A stretch of DNA of 64,000 nucleotides from Symsagittifera roscoffensis (taxonomy: Eukaryota > Xenacoelomorpha > Acoela > Convolutidae). Shown one piece after another: positions 1-9,604 of the stretch. The translations under genes were made by a program, and so were the position numbers. The first letter of the stretch is position 1. Every line of letters starts with the position of its first letter. The stretch is taken from contig NC_087063.1 of NCBI RefSeq assembly GCF_963678635.1, positions 38,394,759 through 38,458,758 on the forward strand, written 5' to 3'. The notes beneath the pieces were generated by a model. It did not search any database. It saw only the letters and a list, made by a program, of their open reading frames with translations, and was not told the DNA's origin.

Positions 1-1400
1 TCGACATATGCTCTCACGAGTAATTCCAAGCAGTCACAGCCCATATTCGTTTGAGAGAGTTATGGTAGTTTCACCAAACTTCAGCGCTAAGTTTATTTTA
101 TGTTTTGGTTATTGGCGGAACACAAGCACTTCCGTGGACCTCTCGCTCAAATAACCGACCCAATTGAATTAGCAATTGGGAAAGATAAATTGTTACTTTT
201 GGCTCAACCCAAATCGATCCCGCTTGAGTTCACACAACTTCAATCTGGCATATCCGTGAAAAAACCCATTCGCATTGCAGGATACTCACAGTTTATCGCC
301 CCCGGTGGCATAATTCAATCAACGGAAAGGATTCAACGCTTAGCCGAAATAAGTTAAGAAACTGAGCATCCCATCGATTTAGATTCTTGTCACTTGTTGG
401 TGAAATTGTTTCTGAGGCATCTGCACTTTGCCCAAAACCATCCAGACTTGGATTATTTGCGGTCCAGGGTACATACGGGCTTGTGGTGTTGGGTCTGCGA
501 GCAACCCTCCGTGCAATTGAAAGATGTTGTTTTGCTTGCAGAAAAAACAAGCAAGCACCTTACTTCCTATGATGTCAGATATCAGAACTCGACTTTACAG
601 CTTGTTTAGCGCCATCGGTCATTCGGTAAATGTTGTGGTTATTTTTGTTCCATTTTATGCGACTATTCGCCGCAGTAGTGAGAAAAGATGGGCTGTATGA
701 CTAGCCGTGCCATACGCAGCAAAATTGTTCCGTCTATGTCCACCGGCTCTTGGGTCATGGTGATTAAAAGTTTTATTGCCCGCCGTAGTACTATAAGAGT
801 TTTGTGATCAGACAACGGTACCAATTTTACACGAGCTCAAAAATTTTTTTCTTTGCGTACAAATTTGTTAGTGCATAAGGCGATTAAATGGAAATACAAT
901 ACACCTGGCGCACTTCGTCACTGTGGCCTCTGGAGCAATCATTAAATAACGCCGTTGGTCCCGATTCGTCGGAATTGGAAGCGTTAGCGCCTAATCTTTT
1001 TCTCTTGGATGAGAACTCTTTTAGTTTTCCGTCGCTAACACTTAATGAAAATTTTGACCACCGAAAGCGCTATATGAGAGCACAAGCTTACGCAAATGCA
1101 GTTTGGCAGCGTCGACTGAAAGAGTATGTCCCTTCCTTGAACAAACGCTCAAATTGGCATGCCGATTCGAACGGCGATTGACGAACTGGTGATTTTGCCT
1201 GAATTGTCGTTACCATCAGCCCTCGTCATGGGCACTACTCTTTAGGTCAAGTAACTGATTTGCACTACGGCAAAACTGACGTCGCTCGCTCCACAATCGT
1301 TGAGACCCGATCGGGCCAATTAACAACACCCCTCGTTAAACTTGCTCCGAATATTGCCTCTTAGGCGCATGAGGATATTGCTGAGCAAATGTAATCACAA
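1..1400 (+). pseudogene. Degenerate BEL/Pao-type retrotransposon pol (integrase region)
   Basis: Pieces of a BEL/Pao polyprotein appear in shifting frames. A stretch near 360-580 resembles the integrase zinc-binding region (HPIDLDSCHLL, LRHLHFAQNHPDL). A second near 780-850 keeps the core motif SDNGTNFTRAQ. A third (888-1181) is the integrase C-terminal part, with DSSELEALAPNLFLLDE and AYANAVWQRRLKEYVPSLN, which follow the familiar BEL/Pao pattern of LEALTPNHFL and WQRWxxEYLP. The tail near 1250-1393 reads like the final VTDLHYGK...RSGQLTTPLVKLAP segment. Stops and frame changes break it throughout, so it is dead. Its 5' part lies outside the window. The family assignment is by motif only. 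Confidence 0.8.
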
Positions 1401-2560
1401 GTTTGAACTACAGTTGTCTATAAAACAAGGACGCCAGCCGAGCGTATAAAAAGTGCGTCTCGGCGGGTTCGACGTAAGTTTGAATCCCATCTAGTTCATT
1501 TCCTTTCTAAAATTTAAATAAGCGCCAAAACTGACGGGACTTAAATTCACGCTCAGCATACGCGTTCGATCCCGCCAAAAACAACTTTTCTGTTTTGTTT
1601 AGCTATTTCAACTAGTTCACAAAACGGCCTTGACCGACCTTGATTGACAAGATTTCTTCTGTCAAAAACCATGTTTTGACAAAGTGTGTACGCGAGCACA
1701 CGCTTAATATCGATGCTGTTTAAAGTCGTCTGATTAACAAAATTGTTTTTGTTTTTAGCCAATTAAAGGCTAAAAATTCCTCGAATGTTTTGCAGAAATT
1801 TGTATTCGAAATCAAATTTTTCGGTCGACAAGTTTTCTTCAGCGTGCAATTTTAAAACTTTTTACTGTCTAAAAAGGCTTATAAATAGTCTTAAGCGTTC
1901 CATTAGTTTGCGCCTAACTATTTTCTCTTGGATGAGAACTCTGTTAGTTTTCCGTCGCTAACATTTGTTGAAAGTTTCGACCACCGAAAGCACGGTAGTC
2001 TGAAAGCAATTATTCAGAGTGTTTGTTGCTTTTCTTTCTCGACAGTCAAAAAAACTTTTGCGTTAATTTCATCACTGCTCGAATTACTATTATAAGGATC
2101 TCAACCTATCAATCCCAAACAAGAATGACACAAGAATTTTCATACGAGAAACATCACAAATCAAAACTCTGCGTTATCCAAGGTGGTCCAATTGAAGACT
2201 AAAATGTTAGTTTTTGTATATAAGGTAGTTCAGACACCGAACTAAAATGAAAATGTTGGTGTTTTGCTCATGCGATTGAGAAAAAAATTAGAAAATCGGA
2301 TAGCTCAAAACCCACTAAAATCAAAACAAACAAATTTGATTTTTCTCAAATCTGTCCTGCCAGTACTGACTTGAAATGGATTACAAGGGACTTCTTACAG
2401 ATAATATAGCAGAGGCTTTTTTTATACAAAAATGTGGCCTAAAAACCAATTTCAATCGATTCTAATTCTACTTAACATGGTTAAAACATCACCGAGAACA
2501 GACAATTTGTAAGTAAAAGAGAAACATAATTTGTCATGCTAGCCCTACGGGAATAACTGC
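1400..2560. other. No gene seen; transposon-derived spacer
   Basis: Apart from the integrase-tail repeat at 1905-1995 I see no coding signal here. It should contain the junction between the BEL/Pao remnant upstream and the Ty3/Gypsy remnant downstream, but I could not place a BEL LTR. Confidence 0.4.
1905..1995 (+). repeat. Second copy of a piece of the BEL/Pao integrase tail
   Basis: This stretch repeats 985-1070 almost base for base: TTTTCTCTTGGATGAGAACT, then TTTTCCGTCGCTAACA, then ACCACCGAAAGC. The segment encoding the LFLLDEN part of integrase therefore occurs twice within 1 kb, with unrelated sequence around the second copy. A local duplication or a second nested BEL/Pao fragment would explain it. 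Confidence 0.75.
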
Positions 2561-2619
2561 AGCACTCGAGCTGGAGACATCGGACGGCTGGCAACCATAT
2601 CGCATATGCGTCACGTTCG

Positions 2620-4760
2620 TGTGAACAAAAGTAGAATCAGTCAACGAGCTGGACTTTTTGGCCGCTATACGGTAGATGATTCACCTAAATTACAGATCAG
2701 CAAGCATTAGTAACTGCCCTACAAAGCAACAGTTAATGAAACCTACCAAAGCAGGTTAACTGGATCTACAGACTTATTACGTTCGGTTTTGATAAGCATC
2801 ACCTATCAGGCAGTAAAATGGACCTAATTGATTGCATTTCAAGGCAACCGGTCGTTAAGCTACAACCTCCAGCATACTGTGACAAACACTTCGTTGTCGC
2901 ACTAGTCGACGACTTTGTAAATTGTTTAGAATTTCAAGATAGCAGCATCGCAAACATATCTTTGAACAAAAATCCAATCAGAAGTTTAGGCGCTAAAAAG
3001 CTCAACCGGAACGAAACATTAGCATCTTCGTTTTCGATTCAAACACAAACTGCATTCACTGTTCAAAGTCAATTGTTTCAAAATAGTCGCTTTGCTGATA
3101 CACAAACAATTCATAATTCTTCAGATAGCCTAAAAACAATTCAGTCGCGTGCCAAAAACGAACAAACAAATGAAACAAGGCATGGCCTTACCATCATTTA
3201 AACGGTTAGTTAGAAAATGCCAAAGTGGCAATCAAACCCAACTTAGATTCCCGCCAATTAATTAAGCCTCGTTTGACGAATTTGTCTTACTGAACCACCA
3301 CTGGCTGAACTTACACTTGGCGAAGTGAAACACCAAGTGATCCCGTCATCATAGAGTCATACATTCCAGAGAGTGGAAAACGAAAAAGTAGACGCAAAAT
3401 GTTAGACGATGGGAGAAGAAAAGCAGGACACAGATTTTCAAACAGCTACCATAGAGGAGGAGGACCCACCACTGTTCCGAAAAAAACTTGAGGAAAGTCC
3501 TGGACATTGAGTTCCTTGCAGCGGCCACAAAGAGGGATAGTAATTTGTCACGACTGATGAATATTGTGAAACAGCAGAAATTGGACAACTTAAAACAACT
3601 TAAAACATTGATGCGGATCCTTCTTTTACAACGTGCGTCACCGCTTTTCAGTCAGGCTTAGCATTTTACTGTAAAAAGAAAGGGTCGTCATTCCCAAACA
3701 GCTGAGGGCTACACTAGTGGACGCGCTAGACTGAACTCATCAAGGACAAGGCGGCTTGTTGGAGGCAGCCAATCATGTGTGGTACCCCTACTTGTTTCAA
3801 ACTTGGGACATTGTTTCAACCGCACTAAAGTTTGAGAATTGCCGCGATAGTGGTAAGGATCTTGAAGTAGTCTCCTGTAAAAAACATTATGAAACACTCG
3901 ATGCGTTGGTCGAAACTAATGAAGAAATCCATTTGGGTTTCGGGGTCCATGACTTGACGAAATCGACAATGAAGTCTATATCTTAGTGGGAGTCGATCCT
4001 TTCTCGCGATTCCCTCAGGCGAAAGTTTTAAGAAATAATAAAGCGGACACAATTATCAATTATATAGAAAACCATATCATTAATCACGGCGTATCACGTA
4101 ATGTTCGATGCGATCAAGCACAAGGCTTTCGAGCCTAAAATCCCCATATATTGCAAAAGTAACAACATCAAACTAATATTCGCACCATGGATGACCACAG
4201 GGCAATAGATTTTGCGGAAAGGCTCATTGGAACCTAAAAATCAAAACTAGCGATCAGAAAAATCGATGAAACGAACGGTCCCTGCAAACTTGAGTCGGAT
4301 GCGGCCGAAATTCAAAAGACAAGTCGCATAACGCCAAAGGCAACCGTGAAAACACACCTTTTGAAGGCCATTTCAGCAGAAAGGCCAACATACATTGAGT
4401 AACAATAGCACATCAACAAAACTATCAAACTTCTCACGGGAAAACACTAAGCTATCAATTTTAGGTGAAAAGATACTAACGAAACCGGCATTACCAGCGA
4501 AGACCATGTGGGACCGGAAGGGAGTAGCAAACATGAGCTGGACCTGGTATACAGGGGCAAAATAACGACAAGGTCAAGGGATCATCAGTACTTGCCCGAA
4601 CCAACTCTCAATCCCGCTCCAACTACAGACATCACTGCTAAGTACCGACGGGACACTACGAAAATGACGGATGCAATCACACTTGGAGCAGCGATGAGGA
4701 GTTTGACCAACAAATACTCAAAAAATCCCCAATAGATGCGCATCTACCGATTTCAAACAA
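2620..4760 (+). pseudogene. Degenerate Ty3/Gypsy pol (end of RNase H, then integrase)
   Basis: Reading in several frames, 2630-2870 carries the end of an RNase H domain (NELDFLAAIR, TYQSRLTG, KMDLIDCISRQPV, like the usual GxKMxLxDYxSRxP). The frame 2818-3201 is the longest intact piece. Integrase follows with frameshifts: zinc-region remains at 3690-3900 (ANHVWYPYL, NCRDSGK), the core near 3960-4230 (VGVDPFSRFPQAKV, RCDQAQGF, FAERLIGT), and a C-terminal part to about 4735 (MTDAITLGAAMRSL). No reverse transcriptase or gag is visible upstream, so the copy is 5' truncated. It lies beyond the 3' end of the receptor gene and on the opposite strand. Confidence 0.75.
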
Positions 4761-6013
4761 ACCTTAAAACTAATAAATTTTAAATAGGCACTCTTAAGCG
4801 AAAAAACAAACGCCCCACAAAATCTAAAATACGCAAGCCAATATGACCACCTATAAACCAAGAAAAACAGAAGCCCGAGAAAGCACCGCTAGTCTTACCA
4901 ATTCAAAGCCCAGCACACAATAAAGATCATAAAACGGGACTTCGTTTGGAACAAATCGCTAGAAAAACGGGAACCATAGCAAGGAAAACCAAAAATCCGG
5001 GGCTTTTGGGGCACAATTCAAAGTTATCGAAAACGTATCAATACTAAATTACACTCCACACACTGCGTGAGGGCAAAAAGCCGCGAGTAATTAGGCACGA
5101 TGGTCTTGCTTTCATACCAGACCCAAGGGTTAAAGGAAACTGTAGGCCGGCAACCTTAAGGATTTTGCGGAGTAAAAACACTTACCGAGAGCCAAACCAC
5201 GAGTTTCAGGAAAAAAGACAAGCAAGCAAAACACCAAAAAAAGTGGGAACAACCACAAGCACGAAACGGTCATCCCCGAAAAACGATTCATGAGGTCACT
5301 CAACAGTCATTAAACCGCAGGGCATTAGGACCTCAAATACTATTCAAACCGTTTACAAGCAAACACGCCCAGCGAGCAAGCAGACCCATCGAGCAAAAAA
5401 AAACACTCAAGAGACAATACACCTCTGCACCAACAGCAAACGAGAACATCAGGAAGTATAAGCCCCCAAAATAAACCCAAAGTTAATCTAAGCAAAGTCC
5501 AAGTCGAGTGCGAGACCTCAATTTTTTCTCGTGCGGTTTGCATCATAATCGCAAAACGTCATCCCCGAAAAAAAACCGGCCGGTAAAAGGATCGACATTA
5601 AAGCCACATCAGAGCAGAAATCCCCGGAAATCAGACGATCCACGAGAACAAGAAAAAGCACATCAGCCAAAAAAGCCAACACAATTCCAACCAGATCTAT
5701 TGAACCACGGTAGCAAACATCCAAGACTCAGCAACGAATACCAGCACGCCAAACGATAAATTCGACAACAAAACAGCAGATAAGAACCCTTCGCCCCAGA
5801 TTTCATCCGATGAGATCATGTGAACCGAAACTAACATGGAAACAGCAACACCAGAAAACACGCGAGATGCAGGTGCGGACAATCACTCGCCGTCCATCAA
5901 AAAAGCTCCCGATACATTATCGAAAAACCGGAATTATTCAGCAAGAACTTCGAGGAAGCTATGAACAAGCTCCAACCTATCTCTCACCGGGGGGAATTCG
6001 ATGACCTTTCAAC

Positions 6014-6062
<49 letters not shown>

Positions 6063-6193
6063 CATCACGCAACATCACAATCAAACAGAACAAACGGACA
6101 TTCCTCGAATTGATAGAGAGACAACAAAGAAGGAGGACACCAAAGACACTAAAAAGAGGACAAGTGGGACGAAAATTGTAATACTCATTAATT
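4761..6193 (+). other. A-rich 3' part of the dead Ty3/Gypsy element
   Basis: This stretch is A- and C-rich, with short lysine/arginine-rich reading frames such as 5508-5759. It sits between the integrase remains and the polypurine tract, so it probably belongs to the 3' end of the same element. I recognise no env or other domain. It includes a (GA)n tract at 6014-6060. Confidence 0.4.
6014..6060. repeat. (GA)n microsatellite
   Basis: A run of GA dinucleotides with one GATA interruption near its start, inside the 3' region of the dead Ty3/Gypsy element. Confidence 0.95.
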
Positions 6194-6207
6194 AAAAAAG
6201 AGGGAAA
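6194..6207 (+). promoter_or_regulatory. Polypurine tract of the dead Ty3/Gypsy element
   Basis: The 14-base all-purine run AAAAAAGAGGGAAA lies directly before the TGTTA that opens the LTR, as expected for the primer of plus-strand DNA synthesis in an LTR element. Confidence 0.75.
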
Positions 6208-6545
6208 TGTTATCCGTACGGATATCATAGTAAAACATCCATTTATGATGATACATGATACATGCTAAAGTCACCAGTTGGAAAGTCATACATATTATAG
6301 AGATAACTTACATTGATTAACATATAAAAGTCTGATGTTTAAATAAGTATATAATTATACGTGAAGACATATGTAAAAGTTCCTATAAGGCACTGTCTCT
6401 CGAATGAGTTGAGGTCAGTGTCAGCCAGACTTAACCGTACAGAACTGAATTTAAGTTGCTATTAGAAACTGTTTTATTCTCAACAAGCATATAAAATACC
6501 GACGAAGCATATTTTACATCTCACCTAACGGGCGAGGGTATAACA
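6208..6545 (+). repeat. 3' LTR of the dead Ty3/Gypsy element
   Basis: This 338-bp stretch starts TGTTA and ends TAACA, a perfect 5-bp terminal inverted repeat with the canonical TG...CA ends. It directly follows a polypurine tract and lies downstream of pol remains in the same orientation. No matching 5' LTR is in the window, so the assignment rests on structure alone. It ends about 630 bp beyond the receptor stop codon. Confidence 0.75.
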
Positions 6546-7178
6546 GGCAGTTTGACATTGCGTGTGTTTGATATATTGGATGTTTGCCTCAGAAACCCCC
6601 AAGACCGTATCATTTTTGTGTTTATTGGAGTTAGTTCTCTAAATATCAATTGGATGAGTGTACTAAACTTTGCTTAAGTTTTTCGGAGCCGTTTTGATGA
6701 ATGGGATTACTCTGCTTTTCTTGGGACAAATTGGTTTTACAAAGTTCACAAAGAAAACATGTTCCAACTGCAATCCCTTTTTTAGAAAACTTTCTTGTTG
6801 TTCAATTTAGCTTCCATACACGCGCCGCCAATGCTCAAAGTCAAGATGATGCTCTACCTATATGCAATGAAATCATAGTGAAAATGCTGGCATTAGGACA
6901 ATAGTCGGTTCATTCCACGAACTTACGGAAAACTAGGTGTTTTTATGACATTGAACTAAAGCAATACAAAGAAGTAAAGCCAAAGAAACATTAAACGCTT
7001 TTCCAACCTAAATGCAGCAGCAGCAAAAAAACAGCTCTGATAAGAATAAATCCTTAAATATGATTATTTTATGACAACATCGAACACGTATTCCGTAATA
7101 TTATATCTAAAGAGAGTGTATTTGGATTGATAATTGGATTGAGAGGAATGTATCGGGATCTGTATCCATGTTGAGTGA
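6546..7178 (-). other. Probable 3' UTR of the glutamate receptor gene
   Basis: Sequence between the receptor stop codon and the transposon LTR. It is AT-rich with no convincing protein on either strand. A minus-strand AATAAA lies at 6621-6626. The UTR call is inference from position. Confidence 0.4.
6621..6626 (-). promoter_or_regulatory. Candidate polyadenylation signal (AATAAA)
   Basis: The plus strand reads TTTATT, that is AATAAA on the minus strand, about 550 bases after the receptor stop codon and just before the transposon LTR. Such hexamers are common by chance in AT-rich DNA. Confidence 0.3.
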
Positions 7179-7368
7179 TCATAATCTGGTGGTGAAGGGG
7201 CGCTTCTCAGGGTTATCGCATTCCTCCGAGGCCGAGTACTCCAGGGTATGATCCCTGGCCAGTTTGCGCTGTCTGGGATGATGCTGGCTCATGTTTCGTT
7301 TCTGACTGGTCTCAGAATTGTTGGAGGAAGTATTGACTGAAATTGTTTCTGTCGTATCTACAGCAGGA
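7179..7368 (-). CDS. Receptor exon 12: end of cytoplasmic tail and stop codon
   Basis: The acceptor TTTGTTTCAG precedes 7368. Its first base completes a codon begun in exon 11 (AG+T, Ser), then PAVDTTETISVNTSSNNSET follows. The reading frame ends in TGA at 7181-7179. The 63 residues are hydrophilic, rich in Ser, Thr, Asn, Arg and Lys, with no membrane segment, as expected for the end of an intracellular receptor tail. I see no PDZ-binding ending of the GluN2 type; the last residues are PFTTRL. The phase match with exon 11 supports the call. A further 3' alternative exon cannot be excluded. Confidence 0.75.
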
Positions 7369-7580
7369 CTGAAACAAAGCAGCAAAACATAGACGTTTTC
7401 AACCTATCTTTAGACCAATTTACTACTTGAATTAAATTAAAATTAAAACGCAACAGTAATCGAAGCCCTAAAAAGTAAGAAAAAAGTTGTAGCTGCTCAC
7501 AACCTTATGGTTCATTTCTAATCTCATAGACGGTATTCTTTTGAGAGCACTGAACTTTGTTTATGTTGTAGATTGATTAC

Positions 7581-8041
7581 CTGCGTGATCCAGGGGGAGA
7601 GCGGACTAACTGACTGTCCCTTTGACTCTCCTTGAGAGATGACTTCCGTGTCTGCTCCCGTACTCCCCCAATCATCTGACCCAGAAACACTCTGCTTCCC
7701 TCTCCCTGCTCGGCGGCAGCAGCAGCGGTTCCTCCCACTCCGTTGTAAGAGAGACTATGGAATGAGCTTCTTGGCAAGGACCGACTCCGAATATCTCCTG
7801 GCCTCTCGCTAGTCGGGAACTGAGCCACATGACTGATTAGGTTCGGGTTCACTTTGTAGCCCAAGCTGAGTGGACTAGACTGGAGTGGCGGAGGATCAGA
7901 ATTGAGGAATGAATTGCACCCTTTGGAGTGTCTTGTTTGTGTTCTGTCTTTGAGAATGGGTTTGGGGGCTTGGGTTCCATCCTCATACTCCCGTTTCTCT
8001 AGACGAGATAACCCACTTTGGAGCACGAGATGATGAAGTTT
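7581..8041 (-). CDS. Receptor exon 11: cytoplasmic tail after M4
   Basis: The acceptor ATTGCTTTCAG precedes 8041 and the donor is CACGCAG|GTAATC (phase 2). It encodes 153 residues beginning KLHHLVLQSGLSRLEKREYE, which resembles the segment just after M4 in GluN3 (KLQYWLHTSQ-type). The rest is low-complexity tail: Pro/Ser-rich, a run of five Ala, and several basic Ser-containing stretches (RSRSLPRSS, RKSSLKESQRDS) that could be kinase sites. It is the longest exon seen. The start was set by the in-frame phase-0 join to exon 10. Confidence 0.8.
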
Positions 8042-8478
8042 CTGAAAGCAATAGTCTTAGGGATAATCAAAACTCTGCTAGAGTGGCCCCCGTCCAAGCT
8101 GCACAAAAAGGCATTGGGTTGGGTTAGGAACTTACCTCTTGTTCAATCAAAACCTATCTTTACTAATTTACATTTTCGGCCAAAATGCTTAAAACAGCCG
8201 CAATGCCAAAATGGACCAGTAAAATTGTTGGTCTAAGCCTTTCAAAAAACTGGCATACAAAAAGTAGCTTAGTCCGCATTTTGGCACGTTTTCTATGATG
8301 TTAGTTAAATAGTGTTTTTAAAATTCCAGGGACACATGGAAAAATTGGCCATCACAGAAAAATTTAGACCAATTGTCAATTCTTCGGGGATATCTTAGTC
8401 CACGCCTGGGATATGATTTGTGGTTTGTGTTACTTGGCTGACGAAGAGGAGTGATTTATGGTCTGGGTTCTTCTGTAC

Positions 8479-8628
8479 TGGTAGGTGGGGCACAACGAAG
8501 CGAAAACAGAAATGTTCCAGCATCAAGATCAACACGCACGCGAGGATAGTGAGTGCCAGAGCGAGGAAGAGGCCGGCCACGTTGTCCAGACCGAGAGAAC
8601 GATGTTCTATGTCGTCGGAAAGACATGA
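8479..8628 (-). CDS. Receptor exon 10: end of S2 and transmembrane segment M4
   Basis: The acceptor TGTTTCTCTAG precedes 8628 and the donor is CTACCA|GTACAG. The 50 codons read SCLSDDIEHRSLGLDNVAGL and then a strongly hydrophobic stretch from LFLALALTILACVLILMLE, which is M4; the LDNVAGLF lead-in matches the family pattern LxxVAGxF. Both ends are phase 0. An alternative donor, CAA|GTAACA, lies 54 bases further on near 8425, but using CCA|GTACAG gives the natural VVPHLP-KLHHL join seen in GluN3 relatives. Confidence 0.85.
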
Positions 8629-8978
8629 CTAGAGAAACAACAGACGACACTTTTCACAGAAACTTTATTATGATTTTCATCAGAAGAAGTTATTTTAAAA
8701 TAGCCAAAGGTTTAGCTCAAAATTCACACTATGACTGGTGCTCGAAAAACGCCAAAAAAACTCAAGTTATAAAAACTAAGTTTTTGAATCTATGATATGC
8801 CACCAGTTTGCATCATAGACGTGAGTAAGTCAGTATAAAGGCTGCTAGCGCCAGAAAATCAGTTGGGCTTTTTTGAGCACAAACTTTCTTGAGTCTAGGT
8901 TATAGTCTTGGAAGGATTAAAACGTAAGAATTTTGCCGACTTTGTAATCGTATTGCAGGTGGGGATTGTTCGCTGTAC

Positions 8979-9225
8979 CTGTGTCTTGGAGTCGATGAAC
9001 CACTTCTCTCTGAGTCTGTCGAGGAAGAAATTTTGTCTGTACTTGTGCAGCAGCTGGTTCACCTGGTTGAAGAAGATGCTGTGCATGTTGTCTCTGCTGA
9101 TGGCCATGCCGTAATAGTCATCCCCGAACGAACTGCCCACTGTGAGTAGTTTGCAGTCTGGGTCCTGATTTGCGTCCCAGTACACTATCGGTGCATCTCC
9201 AAAGTACGCATCCAGAGTGCCATTC
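8979..9225 (-). CDS. Receptor exon 9: S2 half of the ligand-binding domain
   Basis: The acceptor CTATCTGTAG precedes 9225 and the donor is ACACAG|GTACAG. The first base completes a Lys codon with exon 8. The protein reads NGTLDAYFGDAPIVYWDANQ, then DPDCKLLTVG and YYGMAISRDN, then the helix NQVNQLLHKYRQNFFLDRLR and KWF. This is the S2 lobe: the Asp in FGDAP aligns with the conserved Asp (GluN1 D732) that binds the amino group of the ligand, and DCKLLTVG is identical to the GluN3 motif. The Cys of DCKLL and the one opening exon 10 (SCLSD) fit the family's S2 disulfide. Confidence 0.9.
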
Positions 9226-9458
9226 CTACAGATAGACAGACATAGGTCTTTATGGGGTCCTTAGAACATGTCGCCTACAAAGGATTAGCAGCGGTGCAAA
9301 CACAGTTGAGGTCAAAAGAGTTGCGATCAACAAGTGAAACCACCTAGTTACGTTCCACAAGCTTCAATCAGCTCATGGATTTATCTCATAGAGTGTAAAC
9401 TGGATATGTGGAGTGTTGCGATTATCGGTTTGTATTGTGTCATGCTCGGTGATCTTAC

Positions 9459-9604
9459 TTGAGTCTGTGTATGGCCTCCATGGACCCAGAGACTAGATTC
9501 TGCTGCAGACCCCTCGCCATTTGGGGCCACTGTTCTGTGATGTATTTCTGCGCACTCGAGTCCTCCTCCGCCCCATACTTGATAGAGTGCATCAATTTCT
9601 GCAC
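9459..9604 (-). CDS. Receptor exon 8: start of S2
   Basis: The acceptor GTTGTGTACAG precedes 9604 and the donor is CTCAA|GTAAGATC (phase 2). It encodes 48 residues: VQKLMHSIKYGAEEDSSAQK, then YITEQWPQMARGLQ and ending SMEAIHRLK. The stretch GAEEDSSAQKYI aligns with the GTVxESSAExY part of GluN3; its Ser-Ser pair falls on the ligand-contacting Ser (GluN1 S688). It joins exons 7 and 9 in frame with loop lengths close to GluN3, so no exon appears to be missing on either side. Confidence 0.85.

Noticed and set aside
888-1181. Independent 97-aa gene
   Set aside because: It is the integrase C-terminal piece of a broken BEL/Pao pol, not a separate gene.
1440-1500. tRNA-like sequence (GGTTCGACG, TTTGAATCCC)
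   Set aside because: No complete cloverleaf could be folded; only T-loop-like words are present.
8395-8478. Extension of receptor exon 10 past 8479
   Set aside because: The frame stays open for 27 more codons and has a weaker CAA|GTAACA donor, but the shorter exon joins exon 11 with the expected VVPHLP-KLHHL sequence.
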